Made by a program: the position numbers and the translations under genes. Positions 16,468 through 25,423 of a stretch of 64,000 nt of DNA are shown here, piece by piece (position 1 is the stretch's first letter; each line of letters begins with the position of its first letter). The stretch is from contig JAZQLC010000028.1 in assembly GCA_045542485.1 (NCBI GenBank), positions 1 to 64,000 on the forward strand, written 5' to 3'. Under the pieces are notes generated by a model. That model made no database searches and was not told where the DNA came from. It worked only from the letters and a program-made list of their open reading frames with translations. Source of the stretch: SIG575 sp045542485. GTDB lineage: Bacteria; Bacillota; Clostridia; Oscillospirales; Acutalibacteraceae.

Positions 16468-16503
16468 ACACCGATAACGCTATTGCGTGTCGGTGCTTTT
16501 TCG
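16468..16503 (+). terminator. Intrinsic terminator
   Basis: CACCGA (16469-16474) pairs with TCGGTG (16490-16495) and an inner ACGC/GCGT pairing closes the loop; CTTTTTC follows. Confidence 0.8.
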
Positions 16504-16618
16504 TAAGGTCACAATGAAACTGCAAATATTAATTTTTCAAATTATCATAAAAAATTGCGAAAATACCCTTTGAAGTGAGTTTATAAATGTATTCAGAAAA
16601 AATAAAGGAGTAATTAAA

Positions 16619-18043
16619 ATGAAAGAAGCAAAAAAAGACAGAGTACCACTCTTTACTATGCTGTGCCTTGCGGTGATATTGTTGATTCAGGTTGCCGCTT
16701 TTGAAGCAGCCTCGGTTCTTGGCTCCCATCTGGAATCATACAGAACAGTAGTTATAACCATTATGGGACTTATTATGTTTGCATTTTGTCAGTTTTTCAG
16801 AGAAAAAGAGTATTACAGAGCAGCACCGTATCTTTATGCCATTTGTGTGGCACTGCTGGGATTTCAGCTTATTACCGGCGACCCGTACTATCCGTACGAT
16901 ATGCGTGTGCTTAAGTTTGATTATTACTATATTTATTCATCAGCCTTTCTTTCGCTGACATATCTGTTTGTTGCCTGGTACATAGGCAGACAGAAACAAT
17001 TCACTTTCAGAGAATTTCTGATACTGTCCCTTATGATGGGTGTTCCTGCACTTCTGATAACTCTGCAAGGCTTTCCGTCGTTCGGTGCAGTTGCACTTAT
17101 AGTTTATACTGTGACTATGTGTTATCTGAAAAAAGAAAAAAGGCTGAAAGTGTACAGTGTGTTTATTTTTCTGCCTGTTGTTCTGACACTTATATTAGCA
17201 ATAATCTTTTTTGCCTCAACAGAGTATGGCAGAAACCTTTTTCAGCTGTTTATCACGAGAGGTCGCAGTGACGTTTTCGGAGAGGGTTGGGAGCGTCTTG
17301 TTGCAGACCGTATTCTGGAAGAAAGCAGAGCTTTCGGATATACACGCTTTTCAGGATTTTATGAGCTTATAACAGATTGGGACTATTACTGGAGCGGCTC
17401 CAACCTTGCTATGATACTTGCGATATTAGGTTATGTTCCCGTTCTTGCTTTGCTGGGATTCTTTACACTGCTTTTTATCCTTATTTTCAGAATGACAAGC
17501 AGAATAAACCAGAGCAGGTTTGCAAAATCCGTTGCATTGATGCTGTCCGTATATCTTCTTGCAAAAGCATTGATTTCTGTTTTCGGTTTGCTCTTCCTTA
17601 CAAGGGCGCCTTTTGACCTGCCCTTTATGGGAAGAAATACATCTTTTATGATAACAGACTATATCGCTCTTTCGTTCATTATATCTCTTTACAGAAGAAG
17701 AGATGATAAATCTGCAACAGCAGAAATCGAAGCGAAAAGAACAGACGACGAGCACGTTTCGGTGGTCTCCGTAGTACGCGATTATGTAAATGATGACGAA
17801 CAGGATATTGACGGATACTTTTGTCATAAGGATAAACCGCTTGAAAGAATAAAGAGAATACTTCTCGGCGAAGAGGAAGACTTTCTTTCTGAAGAAGAGT
17901 TTTACAGAGAGATTGAAGAAATGTTTGAAAAGCAGAAGAAAGAAGCCACCAAAGCCGATTGCAATAAAAGTATTCCGGATGAAGACGAAACATACATACA
18001 GGACTCCGACTTCATCACAACGGATCCGGAAGAAGAGAATTGA
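16619..18043 (+). CDS. Divergent SEDS (FtsW/RodA/SpoVE-like) membrane protein
   Basis: This 474-residue protein has about 10 membrane segments between residues 10 and 360, then a hydrophilic, acidic tail of roughly 110 residues. Gene length, segment spacing and a LQGFPSFGAVALIVYT segment, in the place where SEDS proteins read LQPDLGTA, suggest a distant FtsW/RodA relative. The extracellular ELITDWDYYWSGSNLAMILAILGYV region could correspond to the loop with the catalytic Asp (usual pattern TDFIFA...G), but this alignment is weak. SEDS proteins polymerise peptidoglycan glycans. GGAG lies upstream. Activity is uncertain because key motifs are degenerate. Confidence 0.6.
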   Translation: MKEAKKDRVPLFTMLCLAVILLIQVAAFEAASVLGSHLESYRTVVITIMGLIMFAFCQFFREKEYYRAAPYLYAICVALLGFQLITGDPYYPYDMRVLKFDYYYIYSSAFLSLTYLFVAWYIGRQKQFTFREFLILSLMMGVPALLITLQGFPSFGAVALIVYTVTMCYLKKEKRLKVYSVFIFLPVVLTLILAIIFFASTEYGRNLFQLFITRGRSDVFGEGWERLVADRILEESRAFGYTRFSGFYELITDWDYYWSGSNLAMILAILGYVPVLALLGFFTLLFILIFRMTSRINQSRFAKSVALMLSVYLLAKALISVFGLLFLTRAPFDLPFMGRNTSFMITDYIALSFIISLYRRRDDKSATAEIEAKRTDDEHVSVVSVVRDYVNDDEQDIDGYFCHKDKPLERIKRILLGEEEDFLSEEEFYREIEEMFEKQKKEATKADCNKSIPDEDETYIQDSDFITTDPEEEN

Positions 18044-18068
18044 AATTTTTCCGGAAAAGTGGTATAAT
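18040..18068 (+). promoter_or_regulatory. Sigma-A promoter overlapping the SEDS stop codon
   Basis: TTGAAA (18040-18045), a 17-base spacer and consensus TATAAT (18063-18068). It drives the exported Ig-like protein gene independently of the SEDS gene. Confidence 0.85.
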
Positions 18069-18096
18069 CATAACGAATCAGAAAGGTGGTTTTGTT

Positions 18097-18702
18097 ATGA
18101 AGAAGATTTTATCTTTGGTACTTGTTTTATTGACTGTGCTTTCACTTTTCACTGTTTCGGTATCTGCCTCAGGTGAGAAGGCTGAAACTGTCAGAATCAA
18201 CATAACTGTTGAGGGGGCAGGTAAGGCGACGAAATCACTGACTGCCGGGAAAGGGGACAAGGTAAGTCTTTCCGTCAAGGCAGATGAACTTGCGGAATTT
18301 ATCGGCTGGTATGAAGAGGGTGAGCTTGTCAGCGACAAAGAGGTCTACACCTTTACGGCGAAAAATGACCGTGAGCTTGTTGCAAAATTCACAACAATGC
18401 AATCAGCGGATAATATTCACATCTTTATGACCTACAAGCGCAGGACCTTCAATATCAACGAACACCTGAATCTTCCTGAAAAAGGCAATTATACTGTTGT
18501 GTATGAGTCGTCGGATGAAGAGGTTGCAGTGATTGACGAAGAGGGTAATGTGAAAACAACGGGTGTAGGCGAAGCCGTTATCACATACACCGTAAAACTT
18601 GAAAACGGCAAGGAAATAACCCAGTCAATGGGAATCAAGGTTGTCTTTACAATAAGACAGTGGTTTATCTACATCTTCCTTTTCGGTTGGTTGTGGTATT
18701 AA
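18097..18702 (+). CDS. Exported B-repeat/Ig-like (Big_2) surface protein
   Basis: I chose ATG 18097 (201 residues), 9 bases after AAAGGTGG; the longer frame from 18040 would start inside the promoter. A classical signal peptide spans residues 1-24 (MKKILSLVLVLL...SVSASG). Residues 30-95 form a divergent InlB B-repeat-like module with the FIGWYEEGELVSDKE core. Residues 105-180 carry a Big_2-like segment (VAVIDEEGNVKTTGVGEAVITY). The extreme C-terminus is a short aromatic hydrophobic run (WFIYIFLFGWLWY) that may anchor it in the membrane. No LPxTG motif is seen. Likely a cell-surface structural or adhesion protein. Confidence 0.72.
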   Translation: MKKILSLVLVLLTVLSLFTVSVSASGEKAETVRINITVEGAGKATKSLTAGKGDKVSLSVKADELAEFIGWYEEGELVSDKEVYTFTAKNDRELVAKFTTMQSADNIHIFMTYKRRTFNINEHLNLPEKGNYTVVYESSDEEVAVIDEEGNVKTTGVGEAVITYTVKLENGKEITQSMGIKVVFTIRQWFIYIFLFGWLWY

Positions 18703-18715
18703 TTGAATAAAAGTC

Positions 18716-18750
18716 AAAGCACCGGGTGTTTCATCCGGTGCTTTCAGTTT
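18716..18750. terminator. Bidirectional terminator
   Basis: AAAGCACCGG (18716-18725) pairs with CCGGTGCTTT (18735-18744) around a 9-base loop, flanked by A-rich and T-rich runs. It sits between convergent genes. Confidence 0.88.
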
Positions 18751-20951
18751 TATTTTGTCTGTGGGAAATATTTTTCAATTTCATCAAGCTTTGCGTAACT
18801 TTCTGCCTGTGCAATAATTCTTTTTGAATCAAGATACGGCTTTACTGCACGGCAATAGACAGTGTACTGATGTTCTTTGACCTTGATTTTCTGTCTTATA
18901 ACAGATTTTGCCTTTTTGAATGAAGACAATTCATTTTTTAGTTCAGCGAGTATTTCATTGTTTTTATCTTCCTTGGCTTTCTTGATTTTTGCAGATATTT
19001 CAAGGAGATTTGCCTGAGCATCGTTTTCAGCATCGTAAAGTTCGTCAAGAGATTTTTTGTCAAACTCTTCAATGCCGTCAGGATAATACCTGGCAAGAGC
19101 CTTTTTGGCGTCTTTTATACTCTGAAGTCTGATAAGCAGATTTCTTCTGCGGTTGATTTGAGTTTCAGTATTACGGGGTAATTTCTTCGCCTCTTGTTTA
19201 TCAGGCAACTGAGCATTGAGGAAACTTTCAGGGCCGCCTGAAAAGAGCATATATGATTCTCTCAGCTCTGCCTTACCTTCCTCTGTGGTGTATTTTCTCA
19301 TTTCGTCCATTACGAACAGAGCAATTTCTTTTTCTTCTTTCGCTTTTTTGCTCTCATCCGGTGATGCGTTTTCACAGATTTTTCTTGCTTCGCGTATGAT
19401 TTCCACTGCTTCAGCGTAGTCGTCGCTTATCCGGCCGTTTTCAGCGAAATCTTCAAACATCGCTCTGATTTTCAGGACTTTGATAATTGCTTTCTGCTTT
19501 GTTTCCGTGAAATCGTAGAAGAAATAGGGGATAACATTGAGCGCAGCGCCGATTGCAGAGGCGATTATGAGTACGGAGCAGATGCTGATGAAATATGAAC
19601 GGTCATTGAGAACATCGTAAACAATTGAGCCGTCATATCCCAAGGATATTGCGGTCTGCTTGTTAAGACCTGTTCTTTCGTAAATTGCGGGAAGTGCAAG
19701 GCCTGTAACCATTGTGATGCCGTTGCCGATAAGTCCCACTGCCGAGAACATACCGTCGATTCTTTCGCCTGTTATGTAGTGCTGATAGTCACGGATATCT
19801 GCGTTGACGCTGGGACCAAGCAGATGACCGAGAGAGGTTATAAACTGATTGATGAAAGTGAATATGAGCAGAATCCATATTGCACCGGGCTTTCCTGCCT
19901 GTCTGATAACGGGGAGCATCATCAGGATGAATACGACGCTCAGTGCGTTTGTAATGATAAGTATTTTCTTTTTGCCGTATTTACGGATAAACAGAGGACC
20001 TACAAGATTAGGCCAGAATGAGGCGTTACTTGCGATTGCCGTAATCACCGAATACTCTGCTGCCGAACACGCATCCTGATAGTTATACATCCACTGCATA
20101 ATGTTCTGGAAGCCTATTTCAAGGAAACCAACCCAACCTGCCAGTGAAATAATCCAGAAATATTTGTTTCTTGCAACAGCCTTGAAAGCGTCAATGAAGC
20201 TTATCTGGATACGGTGAGTTTTAGCCTGAACAATCTTTTCTGATGTGTTCACATAGATAATCATTGATACAAGGAAACCTGCAACGAGCATAGGGGGATA
20301 GAGATAACGGTAAATCCTGATATCGTAGAGTGTATCGTCACCTGTAATGAGTTTCGCCAGAAGCGGGAAGATGATACCGACTATTGATGGGGAAAGGTTT
20401 TCCACAACATATCTTATTGACAGAACATCTGAGCGTTCAATACTGTTGGGAGAGAGAACATTGATAAGGCTTTCGTAAGAATCGTTGAAGAAGTTGTAAA
20501 AAAACTGAAAGGCTATGTTGAATCCGAGCACTACGGCACATTTTGCAAAAAGCGTCATATTCTCATAGGGCATCCAGAGGAAAAGTGAGCCGAGAATGGC
20601 AGTGGGCAGCCCCATAGTTATGAGATAAGGACGGTATTTGCCTTTCATACTTCGGGTATTGTCAATCATCTGTGCACGGATTGCAGTGAGAGGCACTGCC
20701 GTCAGCAGACTGATAATGTAAATCGCCTGTAAAGCCATAGGTGAAATACCGATGGTGTTGCCGAGGAGTGTGTTGCCTGTTGAAATTATCATCTGACCGA
20801 AGCAGTATGTAATAATTCTCACACCGATACCGCCACCTGCAAGGGAGGCGATTTCTTTGTAAGTCATATATCTGTCCTTCGGCGGAGTTTTCCAGTATTT
20901 ACGGGCAGATGATATGAAAAAACTGATTTTTTCCTTAATCTTCTTTATCAT
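18750..20951 (-). CDS. GPH-family (MFS_2) glycoside symporter with long C-terminal extension
   Basis: This 733-residue protein has a membrane domain of about 12 segments in residues 35-475, resembling glycoside-pentoside-hexuronide cation symporters (MelB type). AQMIDNTRSMKGKYRPYL is the family's D-x3-R-x-G-KxRP loop, and SVNADIRDYQHYITGERIDGMFSA is its second conserved loop. Most GPH proteins are 450-500 residues. This one adds about 255 cytoplasmic residues that are charged, rich in Lys/Glu/Ala and probably coiled coil. It lies 12 bases after the GH30 gene, so it likely imports that enzyme's substrate. Confidence 0.82.
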   Translation of the reverse strand: MIKKIKEKISFFISSARKYWKTPPKDRYMTYKEIASLAGGGIGVRIITYCFGQMIISTGNTLLGNTIGISPMALQAIYIISLLTAVPLTAIRAQMIDNTRSMKGKYRPYLITMGLPTAILGSLFLWMPYENMTLFAKCAVVLGFNIAFQFFYNFFNDSYESLINVLSPNSIERSDVLSIRYVVENLSPSIVGIIFPLLAKLITGDDTLYDIRIYRYLYPPMLVAGFLVSMIIYVNTSEKIVQAKTHRIQISFIDAFKAVARNKYFWIISLAGWVGFLEIGFQNIMQWMYNYQDACSAAEYSVITAIASNASFWPNLVGPLFIRKYGKKKILIITNALSVVFILMMLPVIRQAGKPGAIWILLIFTFINQFITSLGHLLGPSVNADIRDYQHYITGERIDGMFSAVGLIGNGITMVTGLALPAIYERTGLNKQTAISLGYDGSIVYDVLNDRSYFISICSVLIIASAIGAALNVIPYFFYDFTETKQKAIIKVLKIRAMFEDFAENGRISDDYAEAVEIIREARKICENASPDESKKAKEEKEIALFVMDEMRKYTTEEGKAELRESYMLFSGGPESFLNAQLPDKQEAKKLPRNTETQINRRRNLLIRLQSIKDAKKALARYYPDGIEEFDKKSLDELYDAENDAQANLLEISAKIKKAKEDKNNEILAELKNELSSFKKAKSVIRQKIKVKEHQYTVYCRAVKPYLDSKRIIAQAESYAKLDEIEKYFPQTK

Positions 20952-20963
20952 AAAAGTATCCTC

Positions 20964-22316
20964 TTAAAAAACAAAAGTGGTAACGGACTCAGGTGAGATT
21001 GTGAAAGCCTCACCCTTATCTGCGTTTCTTTCGGTGAGATTGTTTTCTTTGTCGGTAACTGCCGTAAGACAATCAGAGGGGAGCTTGTACGCTTTTTCTT
21101 CCTTTGAGTAGTTTGCAACGATAAGGACAGTCTTTCCGTCTTTTTCAAAGGCGATAAGCTTTATTTCTTCGTCGTCGCAGAGAGCCTCAATGCGCTTTGC
21201 ACCAACGGGAATATATTTAGAAAAATTACCTGTCACATATAGTCTTTTCGTGGTTTCATAAGTTTTCTTCTCAAGGTCAAGATAGAGTAAGCCGTCGTGG
21301 TAGTCATAGTGTGAACAGGCAATCCAGTGTTGCCAGGAAGTGACACCGAGGATAGTGAAATCTTCAATCATAACCTTTACATTTTCAAGGGCAGAGTCCA
21401 TATCAGGGTTTTTACCGCCCACCATATGTGTCCATTCACTCATTTTTACGGGCAAATGGGGGTACTTCTTATCCATCCACTTGCGGTATCTTGTGAGAAA
21501 TTTTATTCTGTCGTTGAAGAATGGGATAGGCTGATAGAGAAAATACGAGTGAAGATCAACTGCGTCAATACGCTCTTTAACTTCAGGGTATTTCATAAGA
21601 TTTCTTGTGTACGATTTGTTGAACCAGCGTATGTCTCCGTTTTCAAGACCTGAAAGCTTCACATTGTCAAGGCTTTTTCTCTTGGCCATTTCTCTTGCGA
21701 AACAGCGCATAACCTTTCCTGCCTGACGGGGAGAGTAGTGACATCCCTCCTGACCGCCTGTCCATATCCAGTAAGGCTCGTTTATAGGAGAAAGATATTT
21801 TACGGGTACACCTTCCCTGACAAAATGCTCAGTAACATCAAGACAGTATTCAGCAAAAGGGAGATAGTTTTTTCTGCTGAGATTTGTTCTGAAAGGCTGA
21901 TTCTTTTTCAGATGTGCCAGGCCGTTTTTAGTCAGGCGTTCAATGGGGGAATTGACAAAAAGAATAACTTCGTCTGCACCGTCTGAAACAGCTCTTTTCA
22001 TCATATAGACAGCGTTCTTGTCACGGGTAAAATCATATTTACCCTGACCGTCATCAAAGCTTTCCGTTCTTCTTGCAAAGTCAGAATATTCACCGTTTCC
22101 GCTGTGGGCAGAGCCTCCGCCGATGTTATAACGGTAAATGCTCATACCGATGCCGTCGGTTTTACTGTACAGAATACGGGAGATAGCGTTACGCATTTCT
22201 TCTCCGTTTTCATCTTTGTTGTCCCAGGCGCCCACAAGCTGTGCCCACCAGGCACCGCTGGCACCTATGCCCTCAAAGGTCTGGTAAGTTTTTTCTTTGT
22301 CAAGTCGGATTTCCAT
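20964..22316 (-). CDS. GH30 family glycoside hydrolase (intracellular)
   Basis: This 450-residue (beta/alpha)8 enzyme begins at YQTFEGIGASGAWWAQ, the GH30 N-terminal strand. YLSPINEPYW holds the acid/base Glu180, and VKMSEWTHM the nucleophile Glu294. A beta-sandwich module occupies about residues 380-450 (LIAFEKDGKTVLIVANYS). GH30 retains configuration and includes glucosylceramidases, beta-1,6-galactanases and xylanases; this one cannot be assigned further. It has no signal peptide, so it acts in the cytoplasm, consistent with the adjoining symporter. Its start overlaps the DUF4186 gene by 17 bases. Confidence 0.9.
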   Translation of the reverse strand: MEIRLDKEKTYQTFEGIGASGAWWAQLVGAWDNKDENGEEMRNAISRILYSKTDGIGMSIYRYNIGGGSAHSGNGEYSDFARRTESFDDGQGKYDFTRDKNAVYMMKRAVSDGADEVILFVNSPIERLTKNGLAHLKKNQPFRTNLSRKNYLPFAEYCLDVTEHFVREGVPVKYLSPINEPYWIWTGGQEGCHYSPRQAGKVMRCFAREMAKRKSLDNVKLSGLENGDIRWFNKSYTRNLMKYPEVKERIDAVDLHSYFLYQPIPFFNDRIKFLTRYRKWMDKKYPHLPVKMSEWTHMVGGKNPDMDSALENVKVMIEDFTILGVTSWQHWIACSHYDYHDGLLYLDLEKKTYETTKRLYVTGNFSKYIPVGAKRIEALCDDEEIKLIAFEKDGKTVLIVANYSKEEKAYKLPSDCLTAVTDKENNLTERNADKGEAFTISPESVTTFVF

Positions 22317-22677
22317 AGTCTGCCTCCTTCAACTGCTTTTCAATCCACGCCATCAAGAGATTTACGATTTTTTCTTGCTGTATTCCGGTCAGAGGCGTAC
22401 CTTTCGGTACTCTGTACCATTTTTCAAGACATTTTCTGCAACAACAGGCACAGGCGTGTTGCGCGATGAAAACAGGATGCCCCTTCATAGGTGTCTGTTT
22501 TCCGTCATTTGGAATATATGCAGGTGCAAGGCGGGAAGAAATGAAGTCTTCTGCGTGTTTTCTGATTTCACAGAGACCTTTTTCTCTTACATATTCCTTG
22601 TCTTTTTCGCTGAGTCTGAATTTTCTGCGAAAGTCTGATTTGCTGAGTTTTGTGAGTGCGTCTTCAATCGTTGCCAT
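22300..22677 (-). CDS. DUF4186 family protein
   Basis: This 125-residue protein matches DUF4186: HPVFIAQHACACCCRKCLEKW near residues 67-87, then a VPKGTPLT stretch and a WIEKQL helix near the end. The Cys-rich ACACCCRKC motif could bind a metal. The family is found widely in bacteria and lacks a known function. It is first in the transcript with the GH30 and symporter genes. The promoter at 22781-22809 precedes it by about 100 bases. Confidence 0.83.
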   Translation of the reverse strand: MATIEDALTKLSKSDFRRKFRLSEKDKEYVREKGLCEIRKHAEDFISSRLAPAYIPNDGKQTPMKGHPVFIAQHACACCCRKCLEKWYRVPKGTPLTGIQQEKIVNLLMAWIEKQLKEADYGNPT

Positions 22678-22780
22678 AATTCAGTTTTCCACCATATTTC
22701 TGACTTTTCCGGGGTTGTAGCCGTCTCTGTCCTTGATGAGAACTTTCCAAGGTCTTTATAACCAAAGCTGTTACCTGAAT

Positions 22781-22809
22781 ATTATACCATAGTAAGCAGA
22801 TGATTTCAA
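22781..22809 (-). promoter_or_regulatory. Sigma-A promoter of the DUF4186-GH30-GPH operon
   Basis: On the minus strand TTGAAA (complement of 22804-22809), a 17-base spacer and TATAAT (complement of 22781-22786). Confidence 0.85.
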
Positions 22810-22936
22810 TCTTAATAATACTGTCTTGTACACGGTGGATTCAAGGAAAACAAGGCATAATGCAGTGAAGATATTTCCATATACTGAGACATTACAATTT
22901 CTGCTTTTATTTTTTTGCTTTTTTTCTTTTTCGATA

Positions 22937-22965
22937 TTGACGGGCGCCGAAAAAAGTGGTATATT
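22937..22965 (+). promoter_or_regulatory. Sigma-A promoter of the large repeat protein gene
   Basis: TTGACG (22937-22942), a 17-base spacer and TATATT (22960-22965). Confidence 0.82.
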
Positions 22966-22971
22966 TTAATA

Positions 22972-23115
22972 TGTATAATTTTGTGCAAACAAGGTTGGCT
23001 GTTTGCTGAACAGACAGGTCAAAACGCAAGTAGGTCAGATTGCGTCCGCGATTCGGCAAAAAAACCGACCTCATTCAGAATTCTGTCGGGAGATTCCCGA
23101 AATATTTTAAGGAGA
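22972..23115 (+). promoter_or_regulatory. Possible structured 5' leader, class unassigned
   Basis: The transcript has a leader of about 150 bases. It can fold locally: ATTGCG pairs with CGCGAT near 23038-23052, CGG with CCG around a run of A residues near 23053-23067, and outer AGGTC with GACCT (about 23032-23072) would close a three-way junction. I considered cyclic-di-GMP (GEMM) riboswitches because of the ACGCAA stretch, but the conserved core is not complete. Confidence 0.35.
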
Positions 23116-23122
23116 TGATTTT

Positions 23123-25423
23123 GTGAAAAAACGAGTAAACAAAGTTTTGGCGATTTTTCTTGCGGTAATGATGGTAATTACTGCAGTTCCCTTTGCTTCC
23201 TTTATTTCATCAATTGAAACAAAGGCAGCATCATCAGCAACATATTATGAAGAATATTATTATCCTGCAGGGACTGAGTTCGTTACGGATCTTGCTGTTT
23301 CTGTAAGAGATTATTCACGCTGGTCAGGCGGAAGACAAAATGACTGTAAGGGATATCTTACAGATAATGGCTGGACATTACTTGGTATAAACTGTAACGA
23401 AGGTAAAAGTGCTGACTATATTCATATCGGATATAAAAAGTCCACGGACGAGAGTAATGCTATCAGGGCAATTGCTTTCTTAAACGGAGATAGCCCGGAT
23501 TCGTTTGATTATGTAATCAATGGGCATACATGTACTTTCTATCCTGTTCTCAACTCATATATAAACAGTAACTCACTTTCAAGTTCTATTGTTGATATGA
23601 ACAGAGATGCAGGCGGCGACTATATTTATATGTATTACACCAGAGACCCCAATGCAGGTCCGCCCATAACATCTCTTGATTACGATGAAAACGCAACAAA
23701 CAACAGCGATAGTCCTGCTCAGATTCCAGCGGTGTGGTTAAACACAGGCGGTGAAAAAGGTCAGGCAGGTCAGGCTGCTGACCTTAACGCAGATGCAGGC
23801 GGCGATTATATCTATGTGTTCTATGGCCAGACAGGTACAGCTGTTGAGACAAGCTATCTTCATTCTGTAATCAACACAGGTGACAGTTATCTTGCAAACT
23901 CAGGCAGATATGTATCTGTATCAGCTCTTCAGACTGCGGTAGATAACGCAAAGGCAATTGTTGCTGACTACAATTCCGACGGTCTTTCAGGCACTTATGA
24001 CCAGACGGCAATTGATAACGCAAAAAATGCAATTTCAAATGAATTGGATGCTCTTCAGACAAAAGTTACACTTAATGCAAACGGTGGCACAATCAATGGT
24101 GCATCATCAACATCCTACAATGTAACCATCGGTTTGGCTTCAAGTGTGAATACTAATGTTTCATCATATGTTCCCGTAAGAACAGGCTATACATTTAAGG
24201 GATGGTCAACTTCTTCAACTGCTGCAAGCGGTACAACAGGTGAGATAGAAGTCGGCTTCAACACAACATTGTATGCAGTATGGGAAGCTAATACCTACAA
24301 AGTGGTATTTGATAACCTTGTTGATTTTGGTGCGTGGGATACATCAAACGCCACTAACGGTGAAATCAGTAACGTTACTGCTGACGGATTTACACTTACA
24401 TCAGACGCAGATGCAGGTGAAGCTACATCAGGCTCACCCTTCTTCCCTGTAACTCCCGGTAGACAGTATAAGATTGAAATGGACTTTATCGGTAATGAAT
24501 GGGACGTTTATATCTTCTTCTGTGATGCAAACGGAACATGGATTGATTTCGCAGACGGTGCATCAAACAGATATTCATCAAACGGCTCAACAGGTGTTGA
24601 TCCCGATAACGCAGTGTTTACAGCTCCCGATAAATCAGAAGTTGTAAAAGCACAGATCCGTGTTGACGCAAACGGCTCAAACAGTTCAGTTACATTCAAG
24701 AACATCAGAGTTTACGAAGTTGGTACAGTTGAAGACGGCGTTTCTTACATAAATTCTCAGACTGCAACATACGACAGCACATACGGTACTCTGCCTACAC
24801 CTACAAAAGAGGGACATACATTCCTCGGTTGGTATATGTCTGACGGAACAAAGCTTAACGCAGGTGATGCCGTAGCAGCAAACGATGTTTATGTAACATC
24901 AAAATGGGAAATTAACAAATACACAATCACATGGATAAGAGAAAGTGGCAGAACAACAACAGACACTTACGAATACGGTGCAAAAATCAACGCTCTCGCA
25001 CCAACTGCTTCGGGCAAAAATGAAACAGAACACTATTCGTATGCATGGGATTCTGAGATTGATGAATTTGCTACAAGAGATGTAACATACACAGAAATAA
25101 AAACATCAAATGAACACGAATGGGTTGAAACATTATATAATGCACCCACTTGTACAACAGATGGTCTTAAAGTCAGAACATGTACAGTTTGTGACTATCC
25201 CGAACAGACAGTAATTCCTAAAACAGGACATACATACGAAGCAACAGTAACAGATCCCACATGTACAGATAAAGGCTTCACAACATATGTATGTTCAGTA
25301 TGTGGCGACACATATGTATCAGATTATGTAGATGCAACAGGACATACAGAGCTTCCTGCAGTAAAAGAAAACGAAGTAGAACCCGATTGTGAAAACACAG
25401 GTTCATACGATGCAGTAGTTTAG
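23123..25423 (+). CDS. Large exported multidomain repeat protein, N-terminal part ending at an in-frame amber codon
   Basis: GTG start at 23123 after AAGGAGATG. A signal peptide covers about residues 1-35 (ending near ETKAAS). Then come a Tyr-rich N-domain with two copies of a DAGGDYIYxxY motif (residues ~165-235), a FIVAR-like helical module (~266-314), an InlB-type B-repeat (~315-390, GYTFKGWS), a jelly-roll/CBM-like domain (~392-536), a second B-repeat (~546-601, GHTFLGWY) and the first CxxC modules (from ~662). TAG at 25421-25423 stops translation after 766 residues, although the same frame stays open for another 714 codons. Likely cell-surface adhesin or matrix protein. Confidence 0.85.
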   Translation: MKKRVNKVLAIFLAVMMVITAVPFASFISSIETKAASSATYYEEYYYPAGTEFVTDLAVSVRDYSRWSGGRQNDCKGYLTDNGWTLLGINCNEGKSADYIHIGYKKSTDESNAIRAIAFLNGDSPDSFDYVINGHTCTFYPVLNSYINSNSLSSSIVDMNRDAGGDYIYMYYTRDPNAGPPITSLDYDENATNNSDSPAQIPAVWLNTGGEKGQAGQAADLNADAGGDYIYVFYGQTGTAVETSYLHSVINTGDSYLANSGRYVSVSALQTAVDNAKAIVADYNSDGLSGTYDQTAIDNAKNAISNELDALQTKVTLNANGGTINGASSTSYNVTIGLASSVNTNVSSYVPVRTGYTFKGWSTSSTAASGTTGEIEVGFNTTLYAVWEANTYKVVFDNLVDFGAWDTSNATNGEISNVTADGFTLTSDADAGEATSGSPFFPVTPGRQYKIEMDFIGNEWDVYIFFCDANGTWIDFADGASNRYSSNGSTGVDPDNAVFTAPDKSEVVKAQIRVDANGSNSSVTFKNIRVYEVGTVEDGVSYINSQTATYDSTYGTLPTPTKEGHTFLGWYMSDGTKLNAGDAVAANDVYVTSKWEINKYTITWIRESGRTTTDTYEYGAKINALAPTASGKNETEHYSYAWDSEIDEFATRDVTYTEIKTSNEHEWVETLYNAPTCTTDGLKVRTCTVCDYPEQTVIPKTGHTYEATVTDPTCTDKGFTTYVCSVCGDTYVSDYVDATGHTELPAVKENEVEPDCENTGSYDAVV

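Larger units (their letters stand above)
22678..23122. other. Intergenic region with two divergent promoters
   Basis: This 445-base gap holds the minus-strand promoter (22781-22809), a 22-codon open minus-strand stretch without a start codon (22681-22755) that may be a gene remnant, the plus-strand promoter (22937-22965), and a roughly 150-base leader for the large repeat protein. Nothing recognisable lies in 22810-22936. Confidence 0.7.

Noticed and set aside
22104..22469. Plus-strand frame of 121 codons
   Set aside because: Antisense to GH30 and DUF4186 genes, both of which have clear family motifs.
22972..23115. Cyclic-di-GMP-I riboswitch
   Set aside because: ACGCAA occurs but the rest of the conserved core does not line up; kept only as an unassigned leader.
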